Position numbers and translations under genes: made by a program. The notes under the pieces were generated by a model. It searched no databases, was not told the origin of the DNA, and saw only the letters and a list, made by a program, of their open reading frames with translations. DNA of 9,009 nt from Brevundimonas sp. UBA7534 (GTDB taxonomy: Bacteria > Pseudomonadota > Alphaproteobacteria > Caulobacterales > Caulobacteraceae), in assembly GCF_002479325.1 (NCBI RefSeq), contig NZ_DLMO01000044.1, forward strand, positions 1-9,009, read 5' to 3'. Positions 1 through 4,896 of this stretch are shown in pieces (within the stretch, counting starts at the first letter, position 1; each line of letters starts with the position of its first letter).

Positions 1-25
1 CACGCCGTCTCCCCCGCACGCTCAT
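1..25 (-). CDS. start of an unknown leftward gene, truncated by the window edge
   Basis: An ATG at 25-23 on the minus strand opens a frame that reads M-S-V-R-G-R-R-R before the window ends. It is preceded, 6 nt upstream, by AGGAAGG (complement of 32-38), a near-ideal Shine-Dalgarno sequence and better than most in this window. Further upstream lies a TATAAG hexamer (complement of 98-103) that could be a -10 element, giving a leader of roughly 66 nt. Only eight codons are visible, so neither product nor family can be named. The call rests on the ribosome site and its spacing. Confidence 0.4.
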
Positions 26-31
26 GCTGAT

Positions 32-38
32 CCTTCCT
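32..38 (-). promoter_or_regulatory. ribosome binding site of the left-edge gene
   Basis: AGGAAGG on the minus strand sits 6 nt before the ATG at 25. It is complementary to the anti-Shine-Dalgarno region of 16S rRNA and decides the start of the truncated gene. The same seven bases occur in the opposite sense at 65-71, so 32-38 and 65-71 form a short inverted repeat that could pair in the leader. Confidence 0.5.
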
Positions 39-77
39 ACGACCCTCTGCCCCGGACGGTCTGAAGGAAGGGTTCAG

Positions 78-126
78 GGCAACCCATTCGCAGCGTGCTT
101 ATAGAGAAAGGTGCGAATGGGTTGCC
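78..126. repeat. perfect 15-bp inverted repeat around a TATAAG box
   Basis: Left arm 78-92 (ggcaacccattcgca) and right arm 112-126 (tgcgaatgggttgcc) are exact reverse complements, separated by 19 bp. There is no T-run on either side, so it is not an intrinsic terminator. The spacer holds TATAAG on the minus strand (103-98). If that is the -10 box of the left-edge gene, the right arm covers the -35 zone and the left arm covers the first transcribed bases. This is the geometry of a repressor operator pair. The -35 hexamer would be poor (GGCAAC), consistent with a regulated promoter or with the promoter reading being wrong. Confidence 0.7.
80..100 (+). repeat. left copy of a 21-bp inverted repeat pair
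   Basis: Positions 80-100 on the plus strand match positions 493-473 on the minus strand at 19 of 21 bases; both differences are A/G transitions. The match begins in the left arm of the 78-126 hairpin and runs 8 bases beyond it (gcgtgctt). The two copies face each other and enclose about 370 bp that includes the small ORF at 173-427. Confidence 0.7.
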
Positions 127-172
127 GGGCCGGGTTCTCGACGAGGAGCCGAGGTGAAGGAATCGGACCGGA

Positions 173-427
173 TCAATCCGCCAACGACTGATGAATGATC
201 GGCCGTGGATCGAGGAGGCCGAAGGCCGAGGCGATCTGCGGGATATCATCGTCAGGAGCGGACGACCGCGTGAGCGGTTGGCCGTCCCGGCGATAGGACA
301 ACCATAGCCCGGTCGGACGAGCCGCGTCCGTCGCCTTGCTCCGGCCACGACGTCGTTCGGCCAGACCATGAACGCCCCGACTGACGTCGGGCCGTTTCAT
401 TGATCCGCCGATGTAGAAGACCTCCAT
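173..427 (-). CDS. small hypothetical protein inside the inverted-repeat segment
   Basis: I do not recognise this 84-aa product (begins MEVFYIGGSMKRPDVSRG). Codon use looks coding, with mostly G/C third positions in the first third. The protein is rich in Arg and Asp, has no signal peptide, membrane segment or Cys, and includes a Trp-Leu-Ser-Tyr-Arg-Arg stretch near the middle. The start is uncertain. ATG 427 is chosen as the first ATG, but no clear ribosome site precedes it. A GTG at 478 in the same frame would add 17 residues, and the frame is open back to a stop near 530. It lies wholly between the 21-bp inverted repeats and reads toward the left-edge gene. It may be a real small gene or a remnant. 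Confidence 0.4.
   Translation of the reverse strand: MEVFYIGGSMKRPDVSRGVHGLAERRRGRSKATDAARPTGLWLSYRRDGQPLTRSSAPDDDIPQIASAFGLLDPRPIIHQSLAD
215..229 (+). repeat. 15-bp direct repeat, copy 1
   Basis: The sequence gaggccgaaggccga is present here and again at 456-470. It contains the small palindrome ggccgaaggcc. On the minus strand the two copies fall in different reading frames of the surrounding ORF, so the identity is at DNA level and not a protein repeat. Confidence 0.5.
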
Positions 428-455
428 CTCGTCGGCGCCGAACAATTCTGGTGAC

Positions 456-470
456 GAGGCCGAAGGCCGA
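456..470 (+). repeat. 15-bp direct repeat, copy 2
   Basis: Exact second copy of 215-229. It ends 2 bp before the right 21-bp inverted-repeat copy at 473-493, so it marks the inner edge of the segment those repeats enclose. Confidence 0.5.
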
Positions 471-472
471 TC

Positions 473-493
473 AAGCACGCCGCGAACGGGTTG
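473..493 (-). repeat. right copy of the 21-bp inverted repeat pair
   Basis: Read on the minus strand it matches 80-100 at 19 of 21 bases. It includes a third, one-mismatch copy of the 12-base core gcgaatgggttg (482-493, with C for T at 487). The same core is also present at 113-124 and, reversed, at 80-91. No further copy was found by eye elsewhere in the window. Confidence 0.65.
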
Positions 494-613
494 GAGGCCC
501 GTGACAAAAGCCCCTCCGAAATTCGCCCTTCAGAACCCAGCAAATCCGGGCCTCCCAGAACCCGCTTCAGGTGTGCTGAAAGACACCTCTGAAAACCACA
601 AGGACGGCTCGGC

Positions 614-642
614 TTGACCATTACGGAGACCGGTGTTTTGCT
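614..642 (+). promoter_or_regulatory. candidate promoter of the 78-aa gene
   Basis: TTGACC at 614-619 is a good -35 hexamer. After a 17-bp spacer, TTTGCT at 637-642 is a weak -10. A start about 7 nt downstream would fall at or next to the ATG at 649, predicting a leaderless transcript. This fits the absence of a Shine-Dalgarno sequence close to that ATG. The -10 match is poor, so this is tentative. Confidence 0.3.
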
Positions 643-648
643 TCGGGC

Positions 649-885
649 ATGGGACGGCTCCTCGACAAGCTGTTGAACGACCATCCGGCCTACGACATCC
701 GGCGGGATGAGGACGGCTTCGTGCTGACCGGGCGCCTCGACCACATCGACGAGTTCAGCGACATCGTGCGCGAGGCGGCAGAACAAGCGGGCGAGGAGTT
801 CGTCGTCTTCACGACCAGCGATGGCCACCAAGGCTACAGCCAGATGTTCGTCATGCCCTTGGACGACATCCGCTCGCCCAGCTAA
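649..885 (+). CDS. small hypothetical protein, 78 aa
   Basis: I do not recognise the family. The product is soluble and acidic, with no signal or membrane segment. Its middle (about residues 30-55) alternates a helix-like DEFSDIVREAAEQAGEE stretch with a beta-like FVVFTT strand, so a small alpha/beta fold is plausible. The ATG at 649 is the only usable start: no in-frame ATG or GTG lies just upstream, and the nearest purine-rich site (ggag at 625-628) is too far. The stop TAA at 883-885 is followed directly by a hairpin and, 31 bp later, the start of the acetyltransferase, so the two are probably co-transcribed. The G/C-ending codons support it being real. Confidence 0.65.
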   Translation: MGRLLDKLLNDHPAYDIRRDEDGFVLTGRLDHIDEFSDIVREAAEQAGEEFVVFTTSDGHQGYSQMFVMPLDDIRSPS

Positions 886-886
886 A

Positions 887-916
887 GGCGTCGCCCCTCT
901 GACATCAGGCGACGCC
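887..916 (+). promoter_or_regulatory. intergenic hairpin abutting the acetyltransferase start codon
   Basis: ggcgtcgcc (887-895) and ggcgacgcc (908-916) are perfect 9-bp inverted arms around a 12-nt loop. The hairpin fills the whole gap between the TAA of the upstream gene (ends 885) and the ATG at 917. The only Shine-Dalgarno-like bases (agg, 907-909) fall at the foot of the 3' arm, so folding would bury the ribosome site. There is no T-run, so a classical terminator is unlikely. Confidence 0.55.
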
Positions 917-1402
917 ATGAACGAGACCATCCACATCCGCGCCTACCGCGCGGAAGACCTCGATGTGCTGATCGACCTGTTCGCTGGATCAGTGAGGCAT
1001 GTGGCCAGCCGGGACTACAGCCCGACCCAGATCGACGCATGGGCGCCGGTCGCTGTGAACCGAGAGCAGTGGGCGACGCGCCTCGGCGGCCGACCGACCT
1101 TCGTGGCGGAAGTCGCCGGAGAAATCGCGGGCTTCAGCGATCTGGAGCCAGACGGCCACATCGACATGATGTTCGTCCACGCAGACCACCAAGGCCGAGG
1201 CGTCGCGCGTGCCCTGCTGGATCACATCCACGACCATGCGAACCGACACGGCATCGACCGGCTGTTCACCGAGGCCAGCATCACCGCCCGCCCGTTCTTC
1301 GAACGCAACGGCTTCGAGGTGATCGAGGCGCAGGACGTCGAACTCCGGGGAGAGACCTTCCGCAACTACCGCATGGCCAAGGCCCTCTCCGCGCCGATCT
1401 GA
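917..1402 (+). CDS. GNAT family N-acetyltransferase, YafP-like
   Basis: The 161-aa length and layout fit a single GNAT domain that moves an acetyl group from acetyl-CoA to an amine; the substrate is unknown. The N-terminal strand is IHIRAYRAEDLDVL. The central strand HIDMMFVHADHQGRGVARALL (about 81-101) carries the acetyl-CoA pyrophosphate-binding loop Q92-G-R-G-V-A97. Near residues 117-132 comes TEASITARPFFERNGF. The ASRDYSPTQIDAWA stretch near 30-43 and the SITA-PFFE-GF block closely resemble E. coli YafP as I remember it. The frame is open upstream to 821, but that part overlaps the previous gene out of frame and reads as low-complexity, so ATG 917 is chosen. The ribosome site is weak and partly inside a hairpin. 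YafP in E. coli sits in the dinB-yafNOP operon; no such partners are present here. Confidence 0.85.
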   Translation: MNETIHIRAYRAEDLDVLIDLFAGSVRHVASRDYSPTQIDAWAPVAVNREQWATRLGGRPTFVAEVAGEIAGFSDLEPDGHIDMMFVHADHQGRGVARALLDHIHDHANRHGIDRLFTEASITARPFFERNGFEVIEAQDVELRGETFRNYRMAKALSAPI

Positions 1403-1437
1403 TTGACGCCCCGCCGATCCATGAGACCTTCTGATGG

Positions 1438-2061
1438 ATGAAGCGATGCGGCCTCTACGTCAGATGTTCGACCGACCAGCAGACGGTCGAGAACCAGATA
1501 CGCATCCTGACCGAGGTGGCCGAAAGAGCGGGCTGGACCATCGTCCGGGTGTTCGAGGACCAAGCGATCTCCGGCGCCAAAGGGCGGAATCAGAGACCGG
1601 GCTACGACGCCCTCCTGAAGGCCATCCACCGGCGAGAGATCGACATCTGCGCGGCCTATGCGGTGGACCGTCTGGGACGCTCCCTGACCGATCTGGTGGC
1701 CTTCCTCAACGACATCCAAGCGTCAGGCTGCGACCTCTACCTGCACCAGCAATCGGTCGATACCTCGACGCCGAGCGGACGGATGATGTTCGGGCTGCTC
1801 GCCGTATTTTCAGAATTCGAAAGGGCTTTGATCCGTTCTCGCGTGATCGCCGGAATCCAGAGGGCACGCAGCAAGGGCGTCCAGTTCGGTCGGCCCAGCC
1901 TGTCGCCCGACCGTGTGGCGAGGGTCGAGAAGGCCCTGAAGGACGGTCAGAGCATCCGGGCCGTAGCGAAGTCTACCGGCACCTCCACGGCCTCGGTCCA
2001 GCGCATCAAGCACGCCATGACCAAGGTCGAGGAAGACCGTCTGGAGAGCGTCTCGGCGTGA
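1438..2061 (+). CDS. small serine recombinase (resolvase/invertase family)
   Basis: The 207-aa product cuts and rejoins DNA through a serine-phosphate link. Residues 5-15 (GLYVRCSTDQQ) match the family signature, with catalytic Ser11 and supporting Arg9. Residues 77-81 (DRLGR) supply Arg78 and Arg81, equivalent to R68 and R71 of gamma-delta resolvase. The long E-helix follows at about 122-147 (FSEFERALIRSRV). A short C-terminal helix-turn-helix lies near 169-192 (DGQSIRAVAKSTGTSTASVQRIK). A stop immediately upstream fixes the ATG. The ribosome site is weak. No transposase, res site or invertible gene is adjacent, so it is an orphan. It uses AGA/AGG more than the housekeeping genes to the right, suggesting transfer. 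It ends 3 bp from the convergent lipocalin gene. Confidence 0.9.
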   Translation: MKRCGLYVRCSTDQQTVENQIRILTEVAERAGWTIVRVFEDQAISGAKGRNQRPGYDALLKAIHRREIDICAAYAVDRLGRSLTDLVAFLNDIQASGCDLYLHQQSVDTSTPSGRMMFGLLAVFSEFERALIRSRVIAGIQRARSKGVQFGRPSLSPDRVARVEKALKDGQSIRAVAKSTGTSTASVQRIKHAMTKVEEDRLESVSA

Positions 2062-2064
2062 GCG

Positions 2065-2622
2065 TCAGCCTTGAGGCTGCTGCGTCACGCGCAGGATCGA
2101 CAGGTCATAGCCGAGGTCGCGCGCCCTGTTCATGATCGTCTCACGAACCTGCGGCGACGGCTGGGGAGAGCGCGACAGCAGCCAAAGATACCGGCCCGAA
2201 GGTTCGCCGACGATGGACCACGAGTAGTCGTCCGCCCGGTCCAGAACCCAGTAGTCGCCGACGTAGAAGGGGCCGAAGAACGACACCTTCAGCTTGGTGT
2301 TGTCGCTGCCCTCGACGATCTTGGCCTTGCCCTCGGCCGTGCGAAGCTCGCCGTCCAGCGAGTCCTGACGGCAGGTGTTCACCACGCTGATCAGGCCGTC
2401 GTCGCGCATGGCGTAGGTCGCCGTGCTGCCTTCGCAGTTCCGTTGGAAGCCAGCCTCATAGCGGCCGATCTCATACCAGCGACCTGCATACTGGGTCAGG
2501 TCCACCGGCTTGGCGGGCTGGGGCACTGATCGGTTGCCGACAGGGCCGCGCTGGAGGGTGGCGCACGCCGTCAGAGCGACGGCGGCGCCCGCGAGGAGAA
2601 GAAGGGGGAGAGTCCGTTTCAT
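2065..2622 (-). CDS. blc: outer-membrane lipocalin lipoprotein (Blc family)
   Basis: The 185-aa product is a bacterial lipocalin, a beta-barrel lipoprotein thought to bind and carry fatty acids or lysophospholipids at the outer membrane. Residues 1-19 are a lipoprotein signal ending in the lipobox L17-T-A-C20, so Cys20 is the lipidated residue. No Asp follows it, which favours outer-membrane sorting. The lipocalin signature G47-R-W49 sits in QYAGRWYEIGRYE, followed by Cys63 and Cys84, likely a disulfide. The YWVLDRADDYSWSIVGEPSGRYLWLLSR block (about 124-151) is typical of Blc. ATG 2622 is chosen because it begins the signal peptide (MKRTLPLLLL); a TTG at 2643 would add seven unhelpful residues. 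The gene is convergent with the recombinase and divergent from the small membrane protein. Confidence 0.92.
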   Translation of the reverse strand: MKRTLPLLLLAGAAVALTACATLQRGPVGNRSVPQPAKPVDLTQYAGRWYEIGRYEAGFQRNCEGSTATYAMRDDGLISVVNTCRQDSLDGELRTAEGKAKIVEGSDNTKLKVSFFGPFYVGDYWVLDRADDYSWSIVGEPSGRYLWLLSRSPQPSPQVRETIMNRARDLGYDLSILRVTQQPQG

Positions 2623-2735
2623 CGCCCCGAAACAACCATGCAACGGCTACGGTTCCTGCGCTTCACAGCGAGGAGGGGACGATTGGCAAGCTGTGCCAGC
2701 GGCTGCATCATCGACGTCAGAAGAAGGACGGGCCG

Positions 2736-2942
2736 ATGCATTTGGTGCTGGGGATACTGGGCGTCGTCATGGGGGTCGCCTACTTGGCTATGGCGATCAA
2801 AGACAGGTTCGCCAGCGACAAGGCCGGGCGAGTTCTGGCTCGACGAGACAGCCAGCCCGTCGCCTACTGGTTCAACGTCGTGCTGTTCACATGCATGGCC
2901 GTTGGAGGCGTCGGCCTGATCCTGATCTCATTCGATCTATAG
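2736..2942 (+). CDS. small two-helix inner-membrane protein
   Basis: This 68-aa protein is not one I can name. Residues 1-21 form a hydrophobic segment (MHLVLGILGVVMGVAYLAMAI). A charged loop follows (KDRFASDKAGRVLARRDSQ), then a second hydrophobic segment at about 43-66. A two-span hairpin with a basic loop is predicted, and the positive charges suggest the loop is cytoplasmic. AGAAGGA at 2722-2728 lies 7 nt before the ATG and supports this start over other frames in the region. It is divergent from the lipocalin gene with about 113 bp between starts. It stands alone, with nothing downstream in the same direction for over 700 bp. Confidence 0.65.
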   Translation: MHLVLGILGVVMGVAYLAMAIKDRFASDKAGRVLARRDSQPVAYWFNVVLFTCMAVGGVGLILISFDL

Positions 2943-3179
2943 GCTGGCCGCACTACGCATAGGTCTATCGTCCGAAAACAATCGACCTCGACTTGCTGAT
3001 GGTGTGGCCCCCGGCGCCGAACGTCAGCGACGGTCGAAAGCCACCGTTCGAGACGTTGACCGTCCCCAGACATCGGACTCTGCTGATCGGCTTCAATGCC
3101 CGAGTCGCAGAGCCTTCCTATGACCGACGAATCTGATCCATCTGGTGTCCCCTCGGCTCCACCAGGCGTCCTTCAATAA
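2943..3179. other. 237-bp gap without a supported gene
   Basis: Between the small membrane protein and the stop of the leftward gene at 3180. A minus-strand frame at 2864-3073 is largely antisense to the membrane protein gene and has no ribosome site. One 6-bp inverted repeat (ctggtg 3142-3147, caccag 3160-3165) lies just past the 3' end of the leftward gene. It could slow or end that transcript, but it has no T-run. Nothing else stands out. Confidence 0.45.
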
Positions 3180-3557
3180 TCAGCGCAGCACGACGTAGCC
3201 GCGTTCGACCAGGCGGCGCAGGGCTTCGTAGGCTTCGACCAGTTCGTCGTAGGCGGTGCGGGCGGCGGTCAGGCGGGCGGCCTGGTCGGGGGTGACGGGC
3301 GAACCGGAGTGGGCCAGGCGCAGGGCCTCGGCCACCCATTTGGCGCGGGCCTGGGCGGTCACGACCGCCAGCTTCTGCAGCGAGGCGGCGTCCAGGCCGG
3401 TCAGCGACTGGGCGATCACCTCCTTGTTGGCGACATAGGCGGCGTAGTCGATTTGCTCCAGCTGGCCGCGCAGGCGGCGCTGCTCCTGGGGATCGGTGTC
3501 CTGCGGCTCGAAATGGTCGCTGTAGCGGCGGATGCTGGAGGTCATCTTGGTCGACAC
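3180..3557 (-). CDS. hypothetical helical protein, GTG start
   Basis: This 125-aa product has no family I recognise. The first 25 residues are polar and probably disordered (SSIRRYSDHFEPQDTDPQEQ). The rest is Ala/Leu-rich and almost wholly helical in character, with heptad-like spacing near 30-80 and 91-118, and could form a small helical bundle. There are no Cys residues, no signal peptide and no membrane segment. The start is set by GGAGGG (complement of 3565-3570), 7 nt before the GTG at 3557. The ATG four codons later (3545) would put that site about 19 nt away, too far. The frame is also open to 3584, upstream of the ribosome site. It is divergent from the SDR gene, with 138 bp between starts. 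Confidence 0.75.
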   Translation of the reverse strand: MSTKMTSSIRRYSDHFEPQDTDPQEQRRLRGQLEQIDYAAYVANKEVIAQSLTGLDAASLQKLAVVTAQARAKWVAEALRLAHSGSPVTPDQAARLTAARTAYDELVEAYEALRRLVERGYVVLR

Positions 3558-3564
3558 GGGCGGG

Positions 3565-3570
3565 CCCTCC
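3565..3570 (-). promoter_or_regulatory. ribosome binding site selecting a GTG start
   Basis: GGAGGG on the minus strand, 7 nt upstream of the GTG at 3557. It argues against both the longer ATG start at 3584 and the shorter ATG at 3545. Confidence 0.6.
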
Positions 3571-3684
3571 CCGGCCTGTCCCACGGCGCTGACGGCCGCA
3601 CGGGATCAAGGTTGCGCCTCACCGGTTAACGGGGCGTTGCGCGCCGGCCTGGCCCGGCCGATATGAAGCGCCCCGAGAGCGATC

Positions 3685-3690
3685 AGGAGA
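3685..3690 (+). promoter_or_regulatory. ribosome binding site of the SDR gene
   Basis: AGGAGA lies 5 nt before the ATG at 3696. It selects that start over the in-frame ATG at 3663, which would add 11 residues not typical of the family. Confidence 0.6.
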
Positions 3691-3695
3691 CGGTC

Positions 3696-4487
3696 ATGGA
3701 TTTGCAACTCGCCGGAAGGCGCGCCCTGGTCTGCGGCGGTTCCAGCGGCCTGGGCCGCGCCGTCGCGTCCGCCCTGGTGGCGGAAGGCGCGCACGTGGCC
3801 CTGCTGTCGCGCGACGAGGCCCGGCTGAAGGCGACCGCCGAGGCGCTGAACGCCGCCGGGCCGGGACGCGCGGTGGTCGCCGCCGCAGACCTGGCCGATC
3901 ATGCCGCGCTGCTCAAGGCCGTCGATGCGGCCGAGGCGCAGCTGGGCGGGCCGATCCAGATTCTGCTGAACAACACCGGCGGGCCGCCGCCGTCCGGCGT
4001 GTCGGGCCTGGATCCCCAGATCTGGCGCGACCATTTCGAGTCGATGGTGCTGTCGGTCTTCCGCCTGACTGACCGTGTCCTGCCGGCGATGCGGGCCGAG
4101 GGCTGGGGGCGCATCCTGAACGTCGCCTCGATCACGGTGGTCGAGCCGTCGGCGGCGCTGGGCGTGTCGAACACGCTGCGCGCCTCGATCGCGGCCTGGG
4201 CCAAGACCCTGGCGGGCGAGGTGGCGGCCGATGGCGTGACGGTCAACACCCTGCTGCCGGGCCGGATCGACACCCCCCGCATCGACCGGCTGGACCGCGC
4301 GGCGGCCGAACGGGCGGGCGTGACGCCCGAACAGGCGCGCGCGGAGTCGGTGAAGTCGATCCCGGTCGGTCGCATCGGAGCGCCCGAGGAGTTCGCCGCG
4401 ACGGCGGCCTTCCTGGCCAGCCCCCTGGCCGCCTACATCACCGGCTCACTGATCCGGCTGGATGGGGGCGCGGTCCGGGCGATTTGA
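3696..4487 (+). CDS. atypical short-chain dehydrogenase/reductase (SDR) family protein
   Basis: The 263-aa product has the size and fold signature of an SDR. The N-terminal nucleotide-binding turn is G14-G-S-S-G-L-G20, the structural N92-N-T-G95 replaces NNAG, Ser145 sits in LNVASI, and a typical end reads ITGSLIRLDGG. The expected Tyr-x3-Lys, 13 residues after the Ser, reads S158-N-T-L-R162, so both catalytic residues are missing. This matches a subgroup of beta-ketoacyl-ACP-reductase-like SDRs known for an imperfect catalytic tetrad, where SN(T/S)xRA is common. Whether it is an enzyme is unclear, so a FabG function should not be assumed. Start: ATG 3696 with AGGAGA at 3685-3690; the ATG at 3663 has no such site. 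Transcribed alone or with the exported protein 66 bp downstream. Confidence 0.88.
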   Translation: MDLQLAGRRALVCGGSSGLGRAVASALVAEGAHVALLSRDEARLKATAEALNAAGPGRAVVAAADLADHAALLKAVDAAEAQLGGPIQILLNNTGGPPPSGVSGLDPQIWRDHFESMVLSVFRLTDRVLPAMRAEGWGRILNVASITVVEPSAALGVSNTLRASIAAWAKTLAGEVAADGVTVNTLLPGRIDTPRIDRLDRAAAERAGVTPEQARAESVKSIPVGRIGAPEEFAATAAFLASPLAAYITGSLIRLDGGAVRAI

Positions 4488-4524
4488 TCCGGGGGCGATT
4501 GGCCAATCCTCGGTTGCGGGTGTA

Positions 4525-4538
4525 GGCTGCCGGCAGCC
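4525..4538. repeat. 14-bp perfect palindrome before a ribosome site
   Basis: ggctgccggcagcc is its own reverse complement and ends 2 nt before AAGGAGA (4541-4547), the ribosome site of the next gene. A second perfect palindrome, gattggccaatc, lies at 4497-4508. They could be operator sites for a dimeric regulator. In such GC-rich DNA one of them may be chance. Confidence 0.4.
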
Positions 4539-4553
4539 GCAAGGAGAGACGTC

Positions 4554-4889
4554 ATGCTGACCGCCGTCGTGCTGGGCCTGTCGCTTCAAGCCGCCGTCGT
4601 GCCCAATGTCGGCCAGACACACACGCGTTGTCCGTCGGAGACGAGCCAGGCGCGGCTGGAGCCGAACGATCGTGCGGTAACGTCGCGCGGTCTTCTGGAT
4701 CGATCAGTCCAACCGCAGGCGGTGCGGCGATACCTGCTGCTCGACCGCCGGGACCAGAACAACTGCCCGCTTCCGATCAGCTTTCCCGTGAATGAATCGG
4801 GCCAGGCCCTGGGACGGAATCTATTGAGCCCGGACAGCGCCTCGCGCACGCCGCCGCCCCGGCGCGAACGGACGGTTCCCGCGCTCTGA
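4554..4889 (+). CDS. small probable exported protein, 111 aa
   Basis: Residues 1-16 (MLTAVVLGLSLQAAVV) are short and hydrophobic and look like a signal peptide or an N-terminal anchor, but lack a basic N-region. The rest is polar and Arg/Pro-rich, with exactly two Cys (26 and 71) that could form a disulfide after export. I recognise no domain. AAGGAGA at 4541-4547, 6 nt before the ATG, is one of the best ribosome sites in the window and the main evidence for the gene. A long minus-strand frame (4586-5392) overlaps it but is a shadow of xerC. The gene ends 7 bp from the convergent xerC stop, with no terminator between. Confidence 0.7.
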   Translation: MLTAVVLGLSLQAAVVPNVGQTHTRCPSETSQARLEPNDRAVTSRGLLDRSVQPQAVRRYLLLDRRDQNNCPLPISFPVNESGQALGRNLLSPDSASRTPPPRRERTVPAL

Positions 4890-4896
4890 TGGCGCG

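Larger units (their letters stand above)
428..648. other. non-coding stretch upstream of the 78-aa gene
   Basis: No gene is supported here; a long minus-strand frame crossing it is antisense to the gene at 649-885. It holds the right inverted-repeat copy (473-493), two 8-bp direct repeats cagaaccc (531-538 and 556-563), a weak hairpin ggtgt/acacc around 573-590, and a candidate promoter at 614-642. Confidence 0.5.

Noticed and set aside
78..126. Intrinsic terminator or tRNA fragment
   Set aside because: No T-run follows the stem on either strand, and no T-arm or acceptor-stem signature of a tRNA is present.
37..369. 110-aa minus-strand frame
   Set aside because: It overlaps the ORF at 173-427 on the same strand, runs through the inverted repeat and the leader of the left-edge gene, and has a low-complexity Arg/Pro/Ser composition.
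397..936. 179-aa minus-strand frame
   Set aside because: It is antisense to the whole 78-aa gene and to the intergenic hairpin. Its composition is that expected from the opposite strand of a high-GC gene, and there is no ribosome site.
917..1402. Toxin-antitoxin pair of the TacA-TacT kind, with the 78-aa protein as antitoxin
   Set aside because: The 78-aa protein shows no ribbon-helix-helix motif, and the enzyme resembles YafP more than TacT-type toxins.
2059..2067. Shared bidirectional terminator between recombinase and lipocalin genes
   Set aside because: The two stop codons are 3 bp apart and no inverted repeat with T-runs lies at the junction.
2864..3073. 69-aa minus-strand frame
   Set aside because: Its 3' third is antisense to the second membrane segment of the gene at 2736-2942, and it lacks a ribosome site.
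3643..3659. Short GC hairpin upstream of the SDR gene
   Set aside because: The stem gccgg/ccggc is only 5 bp in very GC-rich DNA and has no position-specific support.
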